DNA of 64,000 nt from Sorangium cellulosum So0157-2. GTDB taxonomy: Bacteria; Myxococcota_A; Polyangia; Polyangiales; Polyangiaceae. The position numbers and the translations under genes are program-made. Positions 27,301 to 38,900 of this stretch are shown here, piece by piece. The notes beneath the pieces were generated by a model. The model did not search any database. It worked only from the letters and a program-made list of their open reading frames with translations, and was not told the origin of the DNA. Within the stretch, counting starts at the first letter, position 1; each line of letters begins with the position of its first letter. The DNA is taken from the NCBI RefSeq assembly GCF_000418325.1, contig NC_021658.1:7082001-7146000 (forward strand), in the 5' to 3' direction.

Positions 27301-30300
27301 GCGAGCCGTTCCCCGGCAAACTTGCACCACTCAAGTAGGACTGGGAGGTCGGCGAACACCCTCCCGGCCTCCTCGAGCACCGCCGCCAAATCAGGCTCCG
27401 GCAGCGGCTGAGAGCTCACAAAATGCTCTCCGTCCCCTACGAGGACGCCGATCGCGACAAGGTGATCCATCCATCGCTTGATGACCTTCCTGTAGCCGAC
27501 AGAGATTTGAAGCCTGACGAGCAACTCGTCTATCGTGTGACGCTCTCCAGCAGCGCAGAAGACGTCCCATATGCGGAGAGTGTCGATGATGTACGCCTGC
27601 GCGAGGCGCTCCATGACCTCCCACTTCGCATGGAAGCTGCCGAGCACCAGCTCGACGGGCACGCTCGCGCTCTGGCGCCGTCCACCGTCCAGCGCGGCGT
27701 CCCACAGCCAGGTGTCACTCACCGCTTGATTCACCGGAGCCCTGGACCGCGGGAGATCCGGTTCGTGGAGATCCGTCAGCCGCCTCCGAATATCGATGGA
27801 TTCCGGCGTGGTGAGCAGCGCGGTCAGCACTTGAAAACATGCATCCAAGAAGGCGGGATGAATCCGATAGGCGCCACTTGAGGATGCCATGTCTTCTGGC
27901 AAGCGTACCCGGCCGAGCACCTCCCCCGTGCCGAGCCACACCTGCTCCACACCCTGGAAGCAGGGACCATAGTCGAGGGCGTGCTCGTTGAGCAGCGGAT
28001 AGAGCGCCTCCGACGACAGGACGCTCGGACATCGCTGTTGAATCTCCCACGGAGCTTCCTTCAACGCTCCCACTGCTGAGCTCTGGTCGCTACACACGTG
28101 CCCCGTGGCGTGCCGCACCCAGCTTCTACCTGCCTCCTCACGACTCGATACCTGGAATGAGGCCCGACCGGGCCCTTCTTCGCTGAGGGCCACTTGCACG
28201 ATGCGTCCGCCTTCGGAAGGCACGGCGAGGGCTCGCTCGAGCGCCAGCTGCTCCAGCACCAGCGTCGCCGTGCCATAGAGATCTACGCCGGCGGCGAGCG
28301 CCATCTCTACATACGCCGCGCTTGGCAACACGGCTTCGCCATGGACCCTATGTTCCGAAAGATAGGACAGCCTCTCGTCGCTCAGCGCTTGCTCCCACAA
28401 GTGAGCTCCGGGTCGCGCCGAGACGAGCAATGAAGCCCCGAGCAGCGGATGGTCCGTGGCGCCGTTGCGAAGCTGCCGAAGCCGCAGCGAGGGCTTCGAT
28501 CCATGCACGCTGTCCTCGATCCAGTACCGCTCGTGCTGCCAGGGATAGGTCGGCAGCGGAACCCGCCTGCCGCCCGCGGGGAACAGCCGAGCCCAGCTCA
28601 CCGGATAGCCGGACGCCCACAGCGTCCCCAGCGCCTCCAGCAGCGTCGCGCGCTCGTCCTGCCCTCGCCGCAGCGAGCCCACCGCAGCGCCCCCTTGCTC
28701 GACCGCCGTCTGGATCTCGTCCAGGGGCGGCACCAGGATCGGGTGCGGGCTCATCTCGATGAACAGCGTGGGGCCACCTTCCAGCAGCGCTCGCGCCGCC
28801 GCAGCGAAGCGCACCGGCTGCCGAAGATTGTCCGCCCAGTAGCTCGCTCCGAGCTCCGGACCCGCAATCACCCCGCCCGTCACCGTCGAGCGCATCGGCA
28901 CCGCAGCCGCTCGCGGCCGGATCGCTCCCAGCGCCGCGACCAGCTCTTCGCGCAGCGGGTCGACCTGCGGGCTATGGCTGGCGACGTCCACCTTCACCTG
29001 CCGCCAGAACACCCCCTTGGCCGTCAGCGCCGCCAGCACCTCCGAGAGCGCCGCCGGCTCGCCTGCGAGCACGGTCGAGCGCGGGCTGTTGCTCACCGCC
29101 ACGCTCAGCCGACCCTCATGGCCACGCAGCGCCGCCTCGGCCTCCTCCAGCGACAGCTCGACCAGCGCCATCTCCCCCTGACCGCTGATCCGCCGCAGCA
29201 GCCGGCTGCGCCGGCAGATGATCGCCACAGCGTCCTCGAGCGACAGCGCGCCGGCCACGTGCGCCGCCGCAACCTCGCCCATGCTGTGGCCCACCACCGC
29301 TTCCGGCTCCACTCCCCACGACCGCCACAGCGCAGAAAGCGCTACTTCCATGGCGAAGAGCACCGGCTGAACCACGTCGATGCGCCCGAGCTGCGAGGCG
29401 GCCTCGTCGGCGGAGAGCTCCCCGAGCAGCGACCAGCCCGCTTCCGCCTCGATGGCCCGGTCGCAACCCTCCAGCGCCGCCCGGAAGACCGGCTCTTCGG
29501 CCATGAGCTTTCGGCCCATGCCCACCCACTGCGAGCCCTGGCCGGGAAACACGAAGACCACCTTCGGCGCGCTGCCGCCCGAGGCCCGCCCACGCACAGC
29601 TCCCGGCGGCGTGTGCCCCTGCGCTGCGGCCGAAAGCGCCCCTCGCAGCGCCTCGCGCGAGCTCGCGGCCACCGCCAGCCGGTGCTCCATCGCGCTGCGC
29701 GTCGTCGCCAGGCTGAACGCCACATCGCCGAGGCCAAGCTCGACATGCTTCTCCAGGTGATCCCGCAGCCGGGCTGCCTGCGCATCCAGCGCCGCCACGC
29801 TCTTCGCCGACAGGACGAACAGCTCCGCTGCGCGCTCGGGGGCCGCGGCCCCAGGCTCCACCGCCGGCGCCTCCTCCAACACCACATGCGCGTTGGTCCC
29901 GCTCAGGCCGAAAGCGCTCACGCCTGCACGACGCGGGCGCGCGCCGCGCGGCCAGGGGACCGCCCTGCGGACAACGGCCACTGGCAGCTCTGCCCACGGG
30001 ATGTGCGGGTTGAGCTCGTCGAGCTCCGGTTGAGCCGGAATCTGCTCGTGCTCCAGCGCCAAGAGCACCTTGAGCACGCCGGCCAAGCCCGCCGCGGCCT
30101 CCAGGTGCCCGAGGTTGGCCTTGACAGCGCCCAGCCAGAGCGGCCGCTCCGCGGGGCGGCCCCGCCCATACACCGCGCCCAGCGCCTGCACCTCGATCGG
30201 GTCACCCAGCGCTGTCCCCGTCCCGTGGCACTCCACGAAATCGACCTCGGCCGGCGCCACGCCCGCTTGCGCCAGCGCCTGGCCTAGCAACGCCTGCTGG

Positions 30301-33300
30301 GCAGGACCGCTGGGCACCGTGAGCCCGCTGCTCGGGCCATCGTGGTTGATCGCCGTGCTCCTGACCACCGCCAGGATGGGGTCGCGGTCGCGCTGCGCGT
30401 CACGGAGCCGCTTCAGCACCACCACGGCGCAGCCCTCGGCCCGCGCAAAGCCGTCTGCAGCGGCCGAGAACGTCTTGCACCGCCCATCTGGCGAAAGCAA
30501 ACGCATGCGCGACGCCGCGACGAATGACCGCGGCGACAAAAGCACGCTGGACCCGCCGGCCAGGGCCTGGTCGCACTCGCCCAATCGCAGGCTCTGGCAG
30601 GCGAGGTGCAACGCCACCAGCGACGACGAGCAGGCGGTGTCCACCGTCATCGTCGGGCCGTGCAGACCCAGGAAGAACGACAGCCGTCCAGCGGCGACGC
30701 TGAGCAGGTTGCCGGTGGTGCCGTACAGCAACGCCGCGTCGTCGTCGAGGCCCTGCACCCGCTCGGCGTGCTCGCTCCCGATCATGCCCACGAACACGCC
30801 CGTGGCGGTCTCGCGCAGCGCCATCGGGTCCTGGCCAGCGCGCTCGATCGCCTCCCAGCTCACCTCCAGCAACAGCCGCTGTTGCGGGTCCAGGCTCATC
30901 GCCTCACGAGGGGAAATGGAGAAGAACGCCGCATCCAAGCTGCGCACATCGCGGAGGAAGGCACCCTTGGCCACATAGGTCCGGCCCGGAACCTCCGGAT
31001 CGGGGTCGTACCAGTCCGCCGCGCGCCACCGGTCGGCTGGCACCTCGGCGCTGACCACCATGCCCTCGGCCAGATGCCGCCAGTATGTCTCCAGGCTTTC
31101 ATCCCCACCTGGGAACCGGCAGGCGGCACCGACGATGGCGATGTCGTCATCCGCCGCCACCGACCGGATGTGCCGGGTGTCGCTCCGGTCCTCCAGCTTC
31201 AGCACGTCGGTGAGGAGATGCGCCACCAGCCGCTCCACCGTCGGGTGGTCGAAGGCCAGAGTCGCCGACAGCCGTTCGCCCAGCTCGCGCTGAAGGCGGT
31301 TACGGATCTCCAGAGCCATCAGGGAGTCGAGCCCCTGCTCGGCGAAGCCTCGGCCGACGTCGAGCGCGCCCGGGTCGGCGAAGCCCAGCACCCGGGCGGC
31401 GATGCCGCGAACGAGCTCGTAGAGGGCTGAGCGGCTCTCCGCAACGGACAGGCCGCGCCAGATTCGGTTTGCCGTCGGCACAGGGGGAGACGCAGTGCGC
31501 TCGTCCTCCGCGACCAGAGCCGAAAGCAAGTTGCGCCGCCCTCGCGCGGCATAGACGGGCGCGAAGCGCGTCCAGTCCATCCGTGTGACCGAACGCTGGA
31601 CAGCGCTGGTCTTCACCAGGCGCTCCAGCGCCGACAAGGCCGGCCCCGTGGCCATGGGCAGGACCCCGATGTCGCTCAGACGTGCATGAGCCTTTGCATC
31701 AACCATGCCTCCCTCGGCCCATAAGCCCCAGGCGAGGCTCAACGCCGGCAGCGAGCGCGCGCGGCGATGGTGCGCGAGCCCGTCGAGGAACGCATTGGCC
31801 GCGGCGTATGCGCCTTGGCCTTTGCCACCCCACACCGCCGCGCCCGACGAGAACAGCACGAACAGGTCGAGAGGCCGGTCGCGCAGCAGCCGGTGCAGCA
31901 GCCAGCTCCCGGCCACCTTGGGACGGAGCACCGACTCCAGCAGGGCCTCGTCCGTCTCCGCCAGGGGACGCACGGGGAAGACGCCGGCGGCGTGCACCAC
32001 CCCGCGCAACGGGGGCTCGATGGCGGCCAGCAGCGCCGTCATGGGATCGGCCTCGGCGACATCCACCGCTGCCACGGTCACCCGCGCGCCCTGCGCTTCC
32101 AGCCCCTCGACCGCTGCGATGCGCGCGCGGGCCTCCGGCGGCTGCTCTCCGCCCGACGCCTGTCGCTCTGGCAGCCCGTGCCGGCTGGTGAGCACCAGAT
32201 GTCGAGCTCCCCGCTCCACCAGCCACCGAGCCACGAGCAGACCAAGGCCGCCCAGCCCGCCCGTCACCAGGTAGCTTCCCTCCGCGGACAGCGATATCGG
32301 TGCGACGTCGCCCTCCGGCGGGGCGGCTACAAGGCGTGCTGCGTGCCGGCGACCGCTGCGGAACGCCAGCTGATCCTCGGCGTCCGGCGAAAGCAGCTCG
32401 GCCACCAGGGGCTCGATCTCCGTCGGGCTCTTCTGAGGATCCAGGTCCACGAGGCCACCCCAGGCAGCGGGATGCTCCAGCGCCACGACGCGCGCGAGGC
32501 CCCACAACGCCGCTTGGCAAAGAGAGACCTCTGGCTCGCCGCCCACCGTGCATGCCCCGCGGGTCACCACCCAGAAGCGAGGAGGATGGGGCGCAGCGCT
32601 CAGGAATCGAACCAGCCCAAGGACGGGTGCGGTGGCACGGCGGGTAGCCTCGCTGACGTCGTCGGCCGATGCCCCAGCATCGACGACGGCGTCGAGGCCC
32701 CACAGGTAGAGGACTCCCTGCCAGTCGTTTCGGCGACTGGCAGCTTCGGATACCTGCTCGGCGACGGTGGAGGCGTCAGCCGACGCATGAAGCACGGTGC
32801 AGGAAAGTCCGCGCGTCGACAGCGCTGCAGCGACCGCCTCACCGACCCCACCCCTGTCGGCCAACAGCAGCCAGCTCCCATGAGCTGTCTCCGATTTCGG
32901 GGCGGCGCGGGGCACCTCGGGCCAGTCCGTCCGGTAGAACCAGTCCTTGGTGGGGTCGGCTGCGGCGAGGCGGCGGGCTTCAGGCTCGACCTCGATCCAG
33001 CACCGCTCGTGCTGCCAGGGATAGGTCGGCAGCGGAACCCGCCTGCCGCCCGCGGGGAACAGCCGAGCCCAGCTCACCGGATAGCCGGACGCCCACAGCG
33101 TCCCCAGCGCCTCCAGCAGCGTCGCGCGCTCGTCCTGCCCTCGCCGCAGCGAGCCCACCGCAGCGCCCCCTTGCTCGACCGCCGTCTGGATCTCGTCCAG
33201 GGGCGGCACCAGGATCGGGTGCGGGCTCATCTCGATGAACAGCGTGGGGCCACCTTCCAGCAGCGCTCGCGCCGCCGCAGCGAAGCGCACCGGCTGCCGA

Positions 33301-33839
33301 AGATTGTCCGCCCAGTAGCTCGCTCCGAGCTCCGGACCCGCAATCACCCCGCCCGTCACCGTCGAGCGCATCGGCACCGCAGCCGCTCGCGGCCGGATCG
33401 CTCCCAGCGCCGCGACCAGCTCTTCGCGCAGCGGGTCGACCTGCGGGCTATGGCTGGCGACGTCCACCTTCACCTGCCGCCAGAACACCCCCTTGGCCGT
33501 CAGCGCCGCCAGCACCTCCGAGAGCGCCGCCGGCTCGCCTGCGAGCACGGTCGAGCGCGGGCTGTTGCTCACCGCCACGCTCAGCCGACCCTCATGGCCA
33601 CGCAGCGCCGCCTCGGCCTCCTCCAGCGACAGCTCGACCAGCGCCATCTCCCCCTGACCGCTGATCCGCCGCAGCAGCCGGCTGCGCCGGCAGATGATCG
33701 CCACAGCGTCCTCGAGCGACAGCGCGCCGGCCACGTGCGCCGCCGCAACCTCGCCCATGCTGTGGCCCACCACCGCTTCCGGCTCCACTCCCCACGACCG
33801 CCACAGCGCAGAAAGCGCTACTTCCATGGCGAAGAGCAC
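24315..33839 (-). pseudogene. epoE: EpoE, 3' portion (rest of module 7 AT-KR-ACP, and module 8), separated from its start by a frameshift
   Basis: This in-frame remainder of epoE follows the 209-bp duplication. In repaired numbering (3798 aa total) it holds the second half of the module 7 AT, KR7 (about 1138-1300, TGGLGGLG and QGAYAAAN, active-looking), ACP7 (about 1424-1488), KS8 (about 1516-1937), AT8 (about 2041-2338, GHSMGE and VASH, methylmalonyl type), DH8 (about 2424-2608, HRVHGEAVLP), a SAM methyltransferase (about 2790-3020, LEIGAGTGATT), KR8 (about 3385-3570) and ACP8 (about 3664-3734). KR8 is dead by motif: TDGMGRVG in the cofactor site, and Arg for the catalytic Tyr (QGSRAAGD). 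Methyltransferase plus methylmalonyl AT plus dead KR fits the C4 gem-dimethyl, C5 ketone of epothilone. No ribosome-binding site for independent translation is apparent. Confidence 0.9.
28514..29905 (-). repeat. Near-identical AT block, module 8 copy
   Basis: Matches 32990-34590 (the module 7 AT, apart from the extra 209 bp there); I see only about three substitutions over some 1.39 kb. It covers the KS-AT linker, the AT and the post-AT linker. Confidence 0.9.
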
Positions 33840-34590
33840 AGCTCGACCAGCGCCATCTCCCCCTGACCGCTGATCCGCCGCAGCAGCCGGCTGCGCCGGC
33901 AGATGATCGCCACAGCGTCCTCGAGCGACAGCGCGCCGGCCACGTGCGCCGCCGCAACCTCGCCCATGCTGTGGCCCACCACCGCTTCCGGCTCCACTCC
34001 CCACGACCGCCACAGCGCAGAAAGCGCTACTTCCATGGCGAAGAGCACCGGCTGAACCACGTCGATGCGCCCGAGCTGCGAGGCGGCCTCGTCGGCGGAG
34101 AGCTCCCCGAGCAGCGACCAGCCCGCTTCCGCCTCGATGGCCCGGTCGCAACCCTCCAGCGCCGCCCGGAAGACCGGCTCTTCGGCCATGAGCTTTCGGC
34201 CCATGCCCACCCACTGCGAGCCCTGGCCGGGAAACACGAAGACCACCTTCGGCGCGCTGCCGCCCGAGGCCCGCCCACGCACAGCTCCCGGCGGCGTGTG
34301 CCCCTGCGCTGCGGCCGAAAGCGCCCCTCGCAGCGCCTCGCGCGAGCTCGCGGCCACCGCCAGCCGGTGCTCCATCGCGCTGCGCGTCGTCGCCAGGCTG
34401 AACGCCACATCGCCGAGGCCAAGCTCGACATGCTTCTCCAGGTGATCCCGCAGCCGGGCTGCCTGCGCATCCAGCGCCGCCACGCTCTTCGCCGACAGGA
34501 CGAACAGCTCCGCAGCGCGCTCGGGGGCCGCGGCCTCAGGCTCCACCGCCGGCGCCTCCTCCAACACCACATGCGCGTTGGTCCCGCTCA
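32990..34590 (-). repeat. Near-identical AT block, module 7 copy, with 209-bp insertion
   Basis: Direct repeat of 28514-29905. Offset is 4476 bp on the low-coordinate side of the duplication and 4685 bp on the other, the difference being the 209-bp extra unit. Confidence 0.9.
33631..34048 (-). repeat. 209-bp tandem duplication that frameshifts epoE
   Basis: 33631-33839 is repeated as 33840-34048; both start AGCTCGACCAGCGCC and end GCGAAGAGCAC. The unit is not a multiple of three. It covers the module 7 AT from VLFAMEVALSALWRSWG through GHSMGE to GEMALVEL. The base pair AC precedes both units, so the exact breakpoint is ambiguous by 2 bp. The homologous module 8 AT has a single copy. Confidence 0.97.
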
Positions 34591-35920
34591 TCCCGAACGA
34601 GCTCACTCCCGCGAAGCGCGTCCGGCCCGTCCGCGGCCAGGGCACCGGCTCGGTCGCCAACTCGAGCGCGGTCCCCTCGATCCGGATCCGCGGATTGAGC
34701 GTACGAAAGTTGAGGTTCCTCGGGATGCGCTCGTGATGTAGCGAAAGCGTCGCCTTGATCAGGCCCGCCACGCCGGCAGCGCCCTCCAGGTGGCCGAGGT
34801 TGGTCTTCACCGCGCCCAGCACGCAGCGCGCTCCGTCGGCTCGCGCCGGCCCCACCACGGCGCGCAGCGCTTCGATCTCGATGGGGTCGCCCAGCGAGGT
34901 CGCCGCCCCGTGGGTCTCGATGTAACCGATGGCCTCGGCCTCGACGCCGGCGTTCCGCAGCGCCTCGCGCAAGAGCGCCCCCTGGGCGAGCACGTTGGGC
35001 GCCGTCAACCCCGTCGACCGGCCGTCCTGATTGATGGCCGATCCTCGGATCAGCGCCCAGATCCGGTCCCCATCCCGCCGCGCGTCGCTCAATCGCTTGA
35101 GCACGATCAGACCGCAGCCCTCCCCACGGACGAACCCGTTGGCCGACGCGTCGAAGGTCTGGCAACGGCCATTGGGCGACAGCGCCTGGGTGCGCGCCAG
35201 AGCTCGCATCGTGTCGGGGGAGAGGAGCATGTTGACCCCTCCCGCCAGCGCGAGATCGCTCTCTCGAGCGCGCAGGCTGCGGCAGGCGAGGTGAATGGCC
35301 ACCAGCGATGACGAGCACGCGGTGTCGACGGTCAGGCAAGGTCCCTGCAGCCCCAGCGTGTACGATAGCCGTCCGGCGGCGATGCTGAGCATGTTGCCGG
35401 TGGTGCTGTACGCGTCCCGCTCTTCGCGCGGCTGGTGCGCGACGGCGGCGTGGAGGTACTCCGTGGCGCAGACGCCGACGAACACGCCGGTGCGGCTCCC
35501 GACGAGGGACCTGGGCGGGATGCCGGCGTCTTCGAACCCCTCCCAGGCGACCTCCAGCAGCAGGCGATGCTGCGGGTCGAGCGACCGTGCCTCCCGGGGG
35601 GCGATACCGAAGAACGCGGCGTCGAAGCCGTCGATGGCCTCGGTGAGCAGCCCCGCCCAGCGCGGTACGTCGTCGCCTGGGTCGACACCTACGAGCGCCC
35701 AGCGCTCCTCGAGCGGCCGGATCGCGTCGCGCCCGTCGTCGAGCAGCTCCCAGAACGCCTCCGGAGTGCCCGCTCCGCCGGGGAAGCGGCAGCCGATCCC
35801 CACGATGGCGATCGGCTCGGTCTTCTCGAGCTCCAGGGTATCGCGCTCGTTCAGCGTCTTGCGAAGGGCCAGAGTAACCTCACGCAAGCGCTCCAGGAGC
35901 TGGCCTTCTCGGTCTGTCAC
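33818..35920 (-). CDS. epoE: EpoE, truncated 5' portion: module 7 KS and partial AT
   Basis: About 700 aa from the GTG at 35920. That start is chosen because GAGGTGA lies 5 nt upstream and because the span to 24315 minus 209 bp gives exactly 3798 codons plus stop, the known EpoE length; an upstream ATG at 35959 would overlap epoD. Visible are an N-terminal docking helix (1-32), KS7 (about 35-455, Cys202 in DTACSSS; the first His motif reads HGAAT instead of HGTGT but keeps the His), and the AT as far as GHSMGE and RRSRLLRR. The frame then shifts at the duplication and stops after CSSPWK. As written, the product would have no KR, ACP or module 8 and could not pass a chain to EpoF. Confidence 0.92.
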   Translation of the reverse strand: MTDREGQLLERLREVTLALRKTLNERDTLELEKTEPIAIVGIGCRFPGGAGTPEAFWELLDDGRDAIRPLEERWALVGVDPGDDVPRWAGLLTEAIDGFDAAFFGIAPREARSLDPQHRLLLEVAWEGFEDAGIPPRSLVGSRTGVFVGVCATEYLHAAVAHQPREERDAYSTTGNMLSIAAGRLSYTLGLQGPCLTVDTACSSSLVAIHLACRSLRARESDLALAGGVNMLLSPDTMRALARTQALSPNGRCQTFDASANGFVRGEGCGLIVLKRLSDARRDGDRIWALIRGSAINQDGRSTGLTAPNVLAQGALLREALRNAGVEAEAIGYIETHGAATSLGDPIEIEALRAVVGPARADGARCVLGAVKTNLGHLEGAAGVAGLIKATLSLHHERIPRNLNFRTLNPRIRIEGTALELATEPVPWPRTGRTRFAGVSSFGMSGTNAHVVLEEAPAVEPEAAAPERAAELFVLSAKSVAALDAQAARLRDHLEKHVELGLGDVAFSLATTRSAMEHRLAVAASSREALRGALSAAAQGHTPPGAVRGRASGGSAPKVVFVFPGQGSQWVGMGRKLMAEEPVFRAALEGCDRAIEAEAGWSLLGELSADEAASQLGRIDVVQPVLFAMEVALSALWRSWGVEPEAVVGHSMGEVAAAHVAGALSLEDAVAIICRRSRLLRRISGQGEMALVELCSSPWK

Positions 35921-35933
35921 GCAATCACCTCTT
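35918..35933 (-). promoter_or_regulatory. epoE ribosome-binding site overlapping epoD stop
   Basis: AAGAGGTGA (35933-35925) contains the epoD stop TGA as its last three bases and lies 4 nt before the epoE GTG. Termination of epoD and initiation of epoE are likely coupled. Confidence 0.65.
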
Positions 35934-38900
35934 TCCCGCACGCGCGAGTGACTCATCAATCAACGCGAACAACCCGTCTTCGTCGAGCGAAGCGACTTCG
36001 TGGGTCATTGGAGCCACGCTCCCTGTATCAGGCGGGCGCACGGATTCCCCATCCCCCGTAGAGACGACATGAGAAGCCAGATGCGCACTCAGCGCTGCCA
36101 CCGTGGGGTAGGTCCACAGCAGGGTCGCCGGCATGGTGATGCCGAGCACGGCCTCGATGCGGTTGCGCAGCTCTAGCCCCATCAGCGAGTCCATTCCCAG
36201 GCTCGTGAGCGGCGCATCCACGTCGAGCTTGCCTTCGGGGAGGCGCAGCACCTGCGAGACCTGCGCGCGCACGACCTCCTGCAGCATTCCTGCCCGCGCG
36301 CCCGCCTCGGCGGTGGCGAGCCGTTCGAGCAGGTCCCGATCCCCGGCGAGCCGACCGGAAGCCACGCGCCGTGCCGTCACCAGCCGCGACAACCTCCGCG
36401 AAGATGCCGCCGCCGGGTAGAACTCCACCCACTGCCGCACGTCGAACGGCATGACCCCGGCCTGGGTGCGATCGCCGTCGAGCAGACGCTCGAGCGCCCA
36501 CAGCCCTTCGTCGGGGGTGAGGCTCCGCGTCCCGCGGGTGACCAGCCGCGCGCCGCGATTTTGCTGCCCGGCGGCCAGACCCACGTCCGCGAACAGGCCC
36601 CAGTCGACGCTCAACGCTGGCAGCCCCTGCGCCCTCCGGTGGTGCGCCAGAGCGTCGAGGAACGTGTTGGCCGCGGCGTAATTGCCCTGGCCCGGCGAGC
36701 CCAAGAGCCCTGCTCCCGAAGCGTACAGCACGAAGAAGGAGAGCGGCGCTTCGCGTGTCAACGCATGCAGGTGCAAGGCCCCTCGGACCTTGGGCGCCAT
36801 GACCGCGCGGAACCGCGCGGGGGTTTGCTGCATCAGCAGCCCGTCGTCCAGGATACCGGCCGCATGAACGACGCCGCGGAGCGGCATCCCCGACGCGGTA
36901 ACCTCGCGGAGGATGCGCTCGATCTGCGCCCGATCGGCGACGTCTGCCCTCGCTACCGTCACACGCGCGCCGTGCGCCTCGAGCGCGGCGACAGCCGTCT
37001 GCTGCTCCGCGCTCACCGCACCGGAGCGGCCCACCAGCACCAGATGCCCAGCCCCCTGCTCGGCCAGCCATCCAGCCACGCTCAGACCGAGCCCACCCAG
37101 ACCGCCGGTCACGAGGTAGGTGCCGTCCGCGCGGATGGCGACGCCGGATTCGCCCGAAACGCGGATCCGCACGTCCGGGTCCTCCAGCGCGAGCACGAGC
37201 TTCCCGAGATGCTGCGCTTGCGCCATTTTCCGGAACGCGTCCGCGGCCCGCGAGAGGGGGAAGATCTCTACCGGAAGCGGCTGCAGCGCTCCCCGTGCGA
37301 GCAGGTCCACCACCTCCGCCAGCAGCGCTGCGACGCGCTCGGGCCGACGCACGGCCAAACCCGCAAGATCGACGGCGCTGTAGGACAGGCTCTTCCTGAA
37401 GTGAGCGAGCCCCAGCGAGCGATCTGCATAGATGTCCGTCTTGCCGAGCTCGATGAAGCGGCCGTCCGGCACGAGGGTCGAAAGGCTCGCGTCGATCGCG
37501 GCGCCAGACAGCGAGTTCAACACGACGTCGACCCCCTCGCCCTTCGTCGCGGCCAGCACTTGCTCGGCGAAGTCCAGCGAGCGCGAGTCCATCACGTGCG
37601 CGATCCCCTGCTCGCGCAGCCACGCCCGTTTCTCCGGTGTACCAGCGGTCGCAAATATCTCCGCGCCGAGGTGGCGGGCGATCTGCACAGCAGCAAGGCC
37701 GGTGCCCCCCGTCGCCGAGTGGATGAGCACGCGCTCGCCGGCCCGGAGCCTCCCCAGATGGACGAGACCGTACCAGGCCGTCATGAATGCGACGGGCAGC
37801 GCGGCTGCCTGCGCGGCCGTCAGCGCCGCGGGGCGAGGTGCGACCATCCGGGCGTCGACGGTGACGTGGGTGCCGAAACTGAAGGGCGCGACGGCCACGA
37901 CGTCCTGGCCGATACGAAGGCTCTCGACACCTTCGCCCATCGCGACAATTCGGCCGGAGCACTCGGCGCCCAGCGCAACCGGACCGTCCCCAGGCCCAGG
38001 GTAGATCCCCATGGCCCTCATCACGTCGAGAAAGTTGAGCCCCGCCGCCTCGACGGCGATCTCGACCTCGCCCGGGCCAGGAGGGCGCCGCTCCGTGGCT
38101 CGGAGCACCAGGTCGTCGAGCACGCCGGACCCATCGATCTCCAGCCGGAACGGCCGGCCTTCCGCGGGCTCGATTTTCTCTCGGCAGTCGGTCTCGGGCG
38201 GCCTTCGGACGAGCCGGGCCACGCGCCGCTCACCGCCGCGAAACGCGACTTCCTCCTCGGCGTCGTCGGCCAACAGCTCGGCAAGCAGCGCATCGACTTC
38301 TCCGTCGCGCCGCGCTGGATCGAGGTCGATCCGAGCGCAGCGCAGCTCGGCGTGCTCCAAGGCGATAACGCGGCCCAGCCCCAGGAGCGGCGCTTGCGCC
38401 ACAGAGACGTCGCCGGCGCCGATGGCCTGAGCGCCGCGTGTCACGAGCCACAACCGCGGAGGATCTCGGAAGCCCGCCCCGGCCACGGCCTGCACGGTCC
38501 AGAGCACGCTGTCGCAGCCGCGCACCAGCGACTCCTCGAGCGCATCGGCGTCGAAGGGCGCGTCCGCGTCGAGCCCGCCACGCTCATCGAGGCTGCCGAG
38601 GTGCACCACCGACGTCGGGGCCTGGCCGTCGAAGGACGCCGTCAAGAGCGCCTGCAACCCGGCGGCGCTCGTGCCGTGCCCTGTCGCGTGGACGACGGAA
38701 TGGCCAGCTTCCGTCAGCGCCGAGTCGAGCGCAGCGCCGAGCCCGCCGCCCGAGCCGATGAGCAGCCACCGGCCCGCCATGACCTCGGATCCGGGGACCG
38801 CGGTCGGTTCCCAAGCCGGCTCCATGAACCAGTCGTCTTCTTCGTGCCGGCGTACACCTCCCGCGAGCCGCTGCGCCACGAGCCCGGAGATCTCGGCGAC

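Noticed and set aside
34048..34214. Open frame of the epoE 3' part extended to an ATG at 34214.
   Set aside because: From 34214 to the duplication this reads the AT in the wrong frame; it is open only by high GC. True in-frame EpoE sequence begins near 33839.
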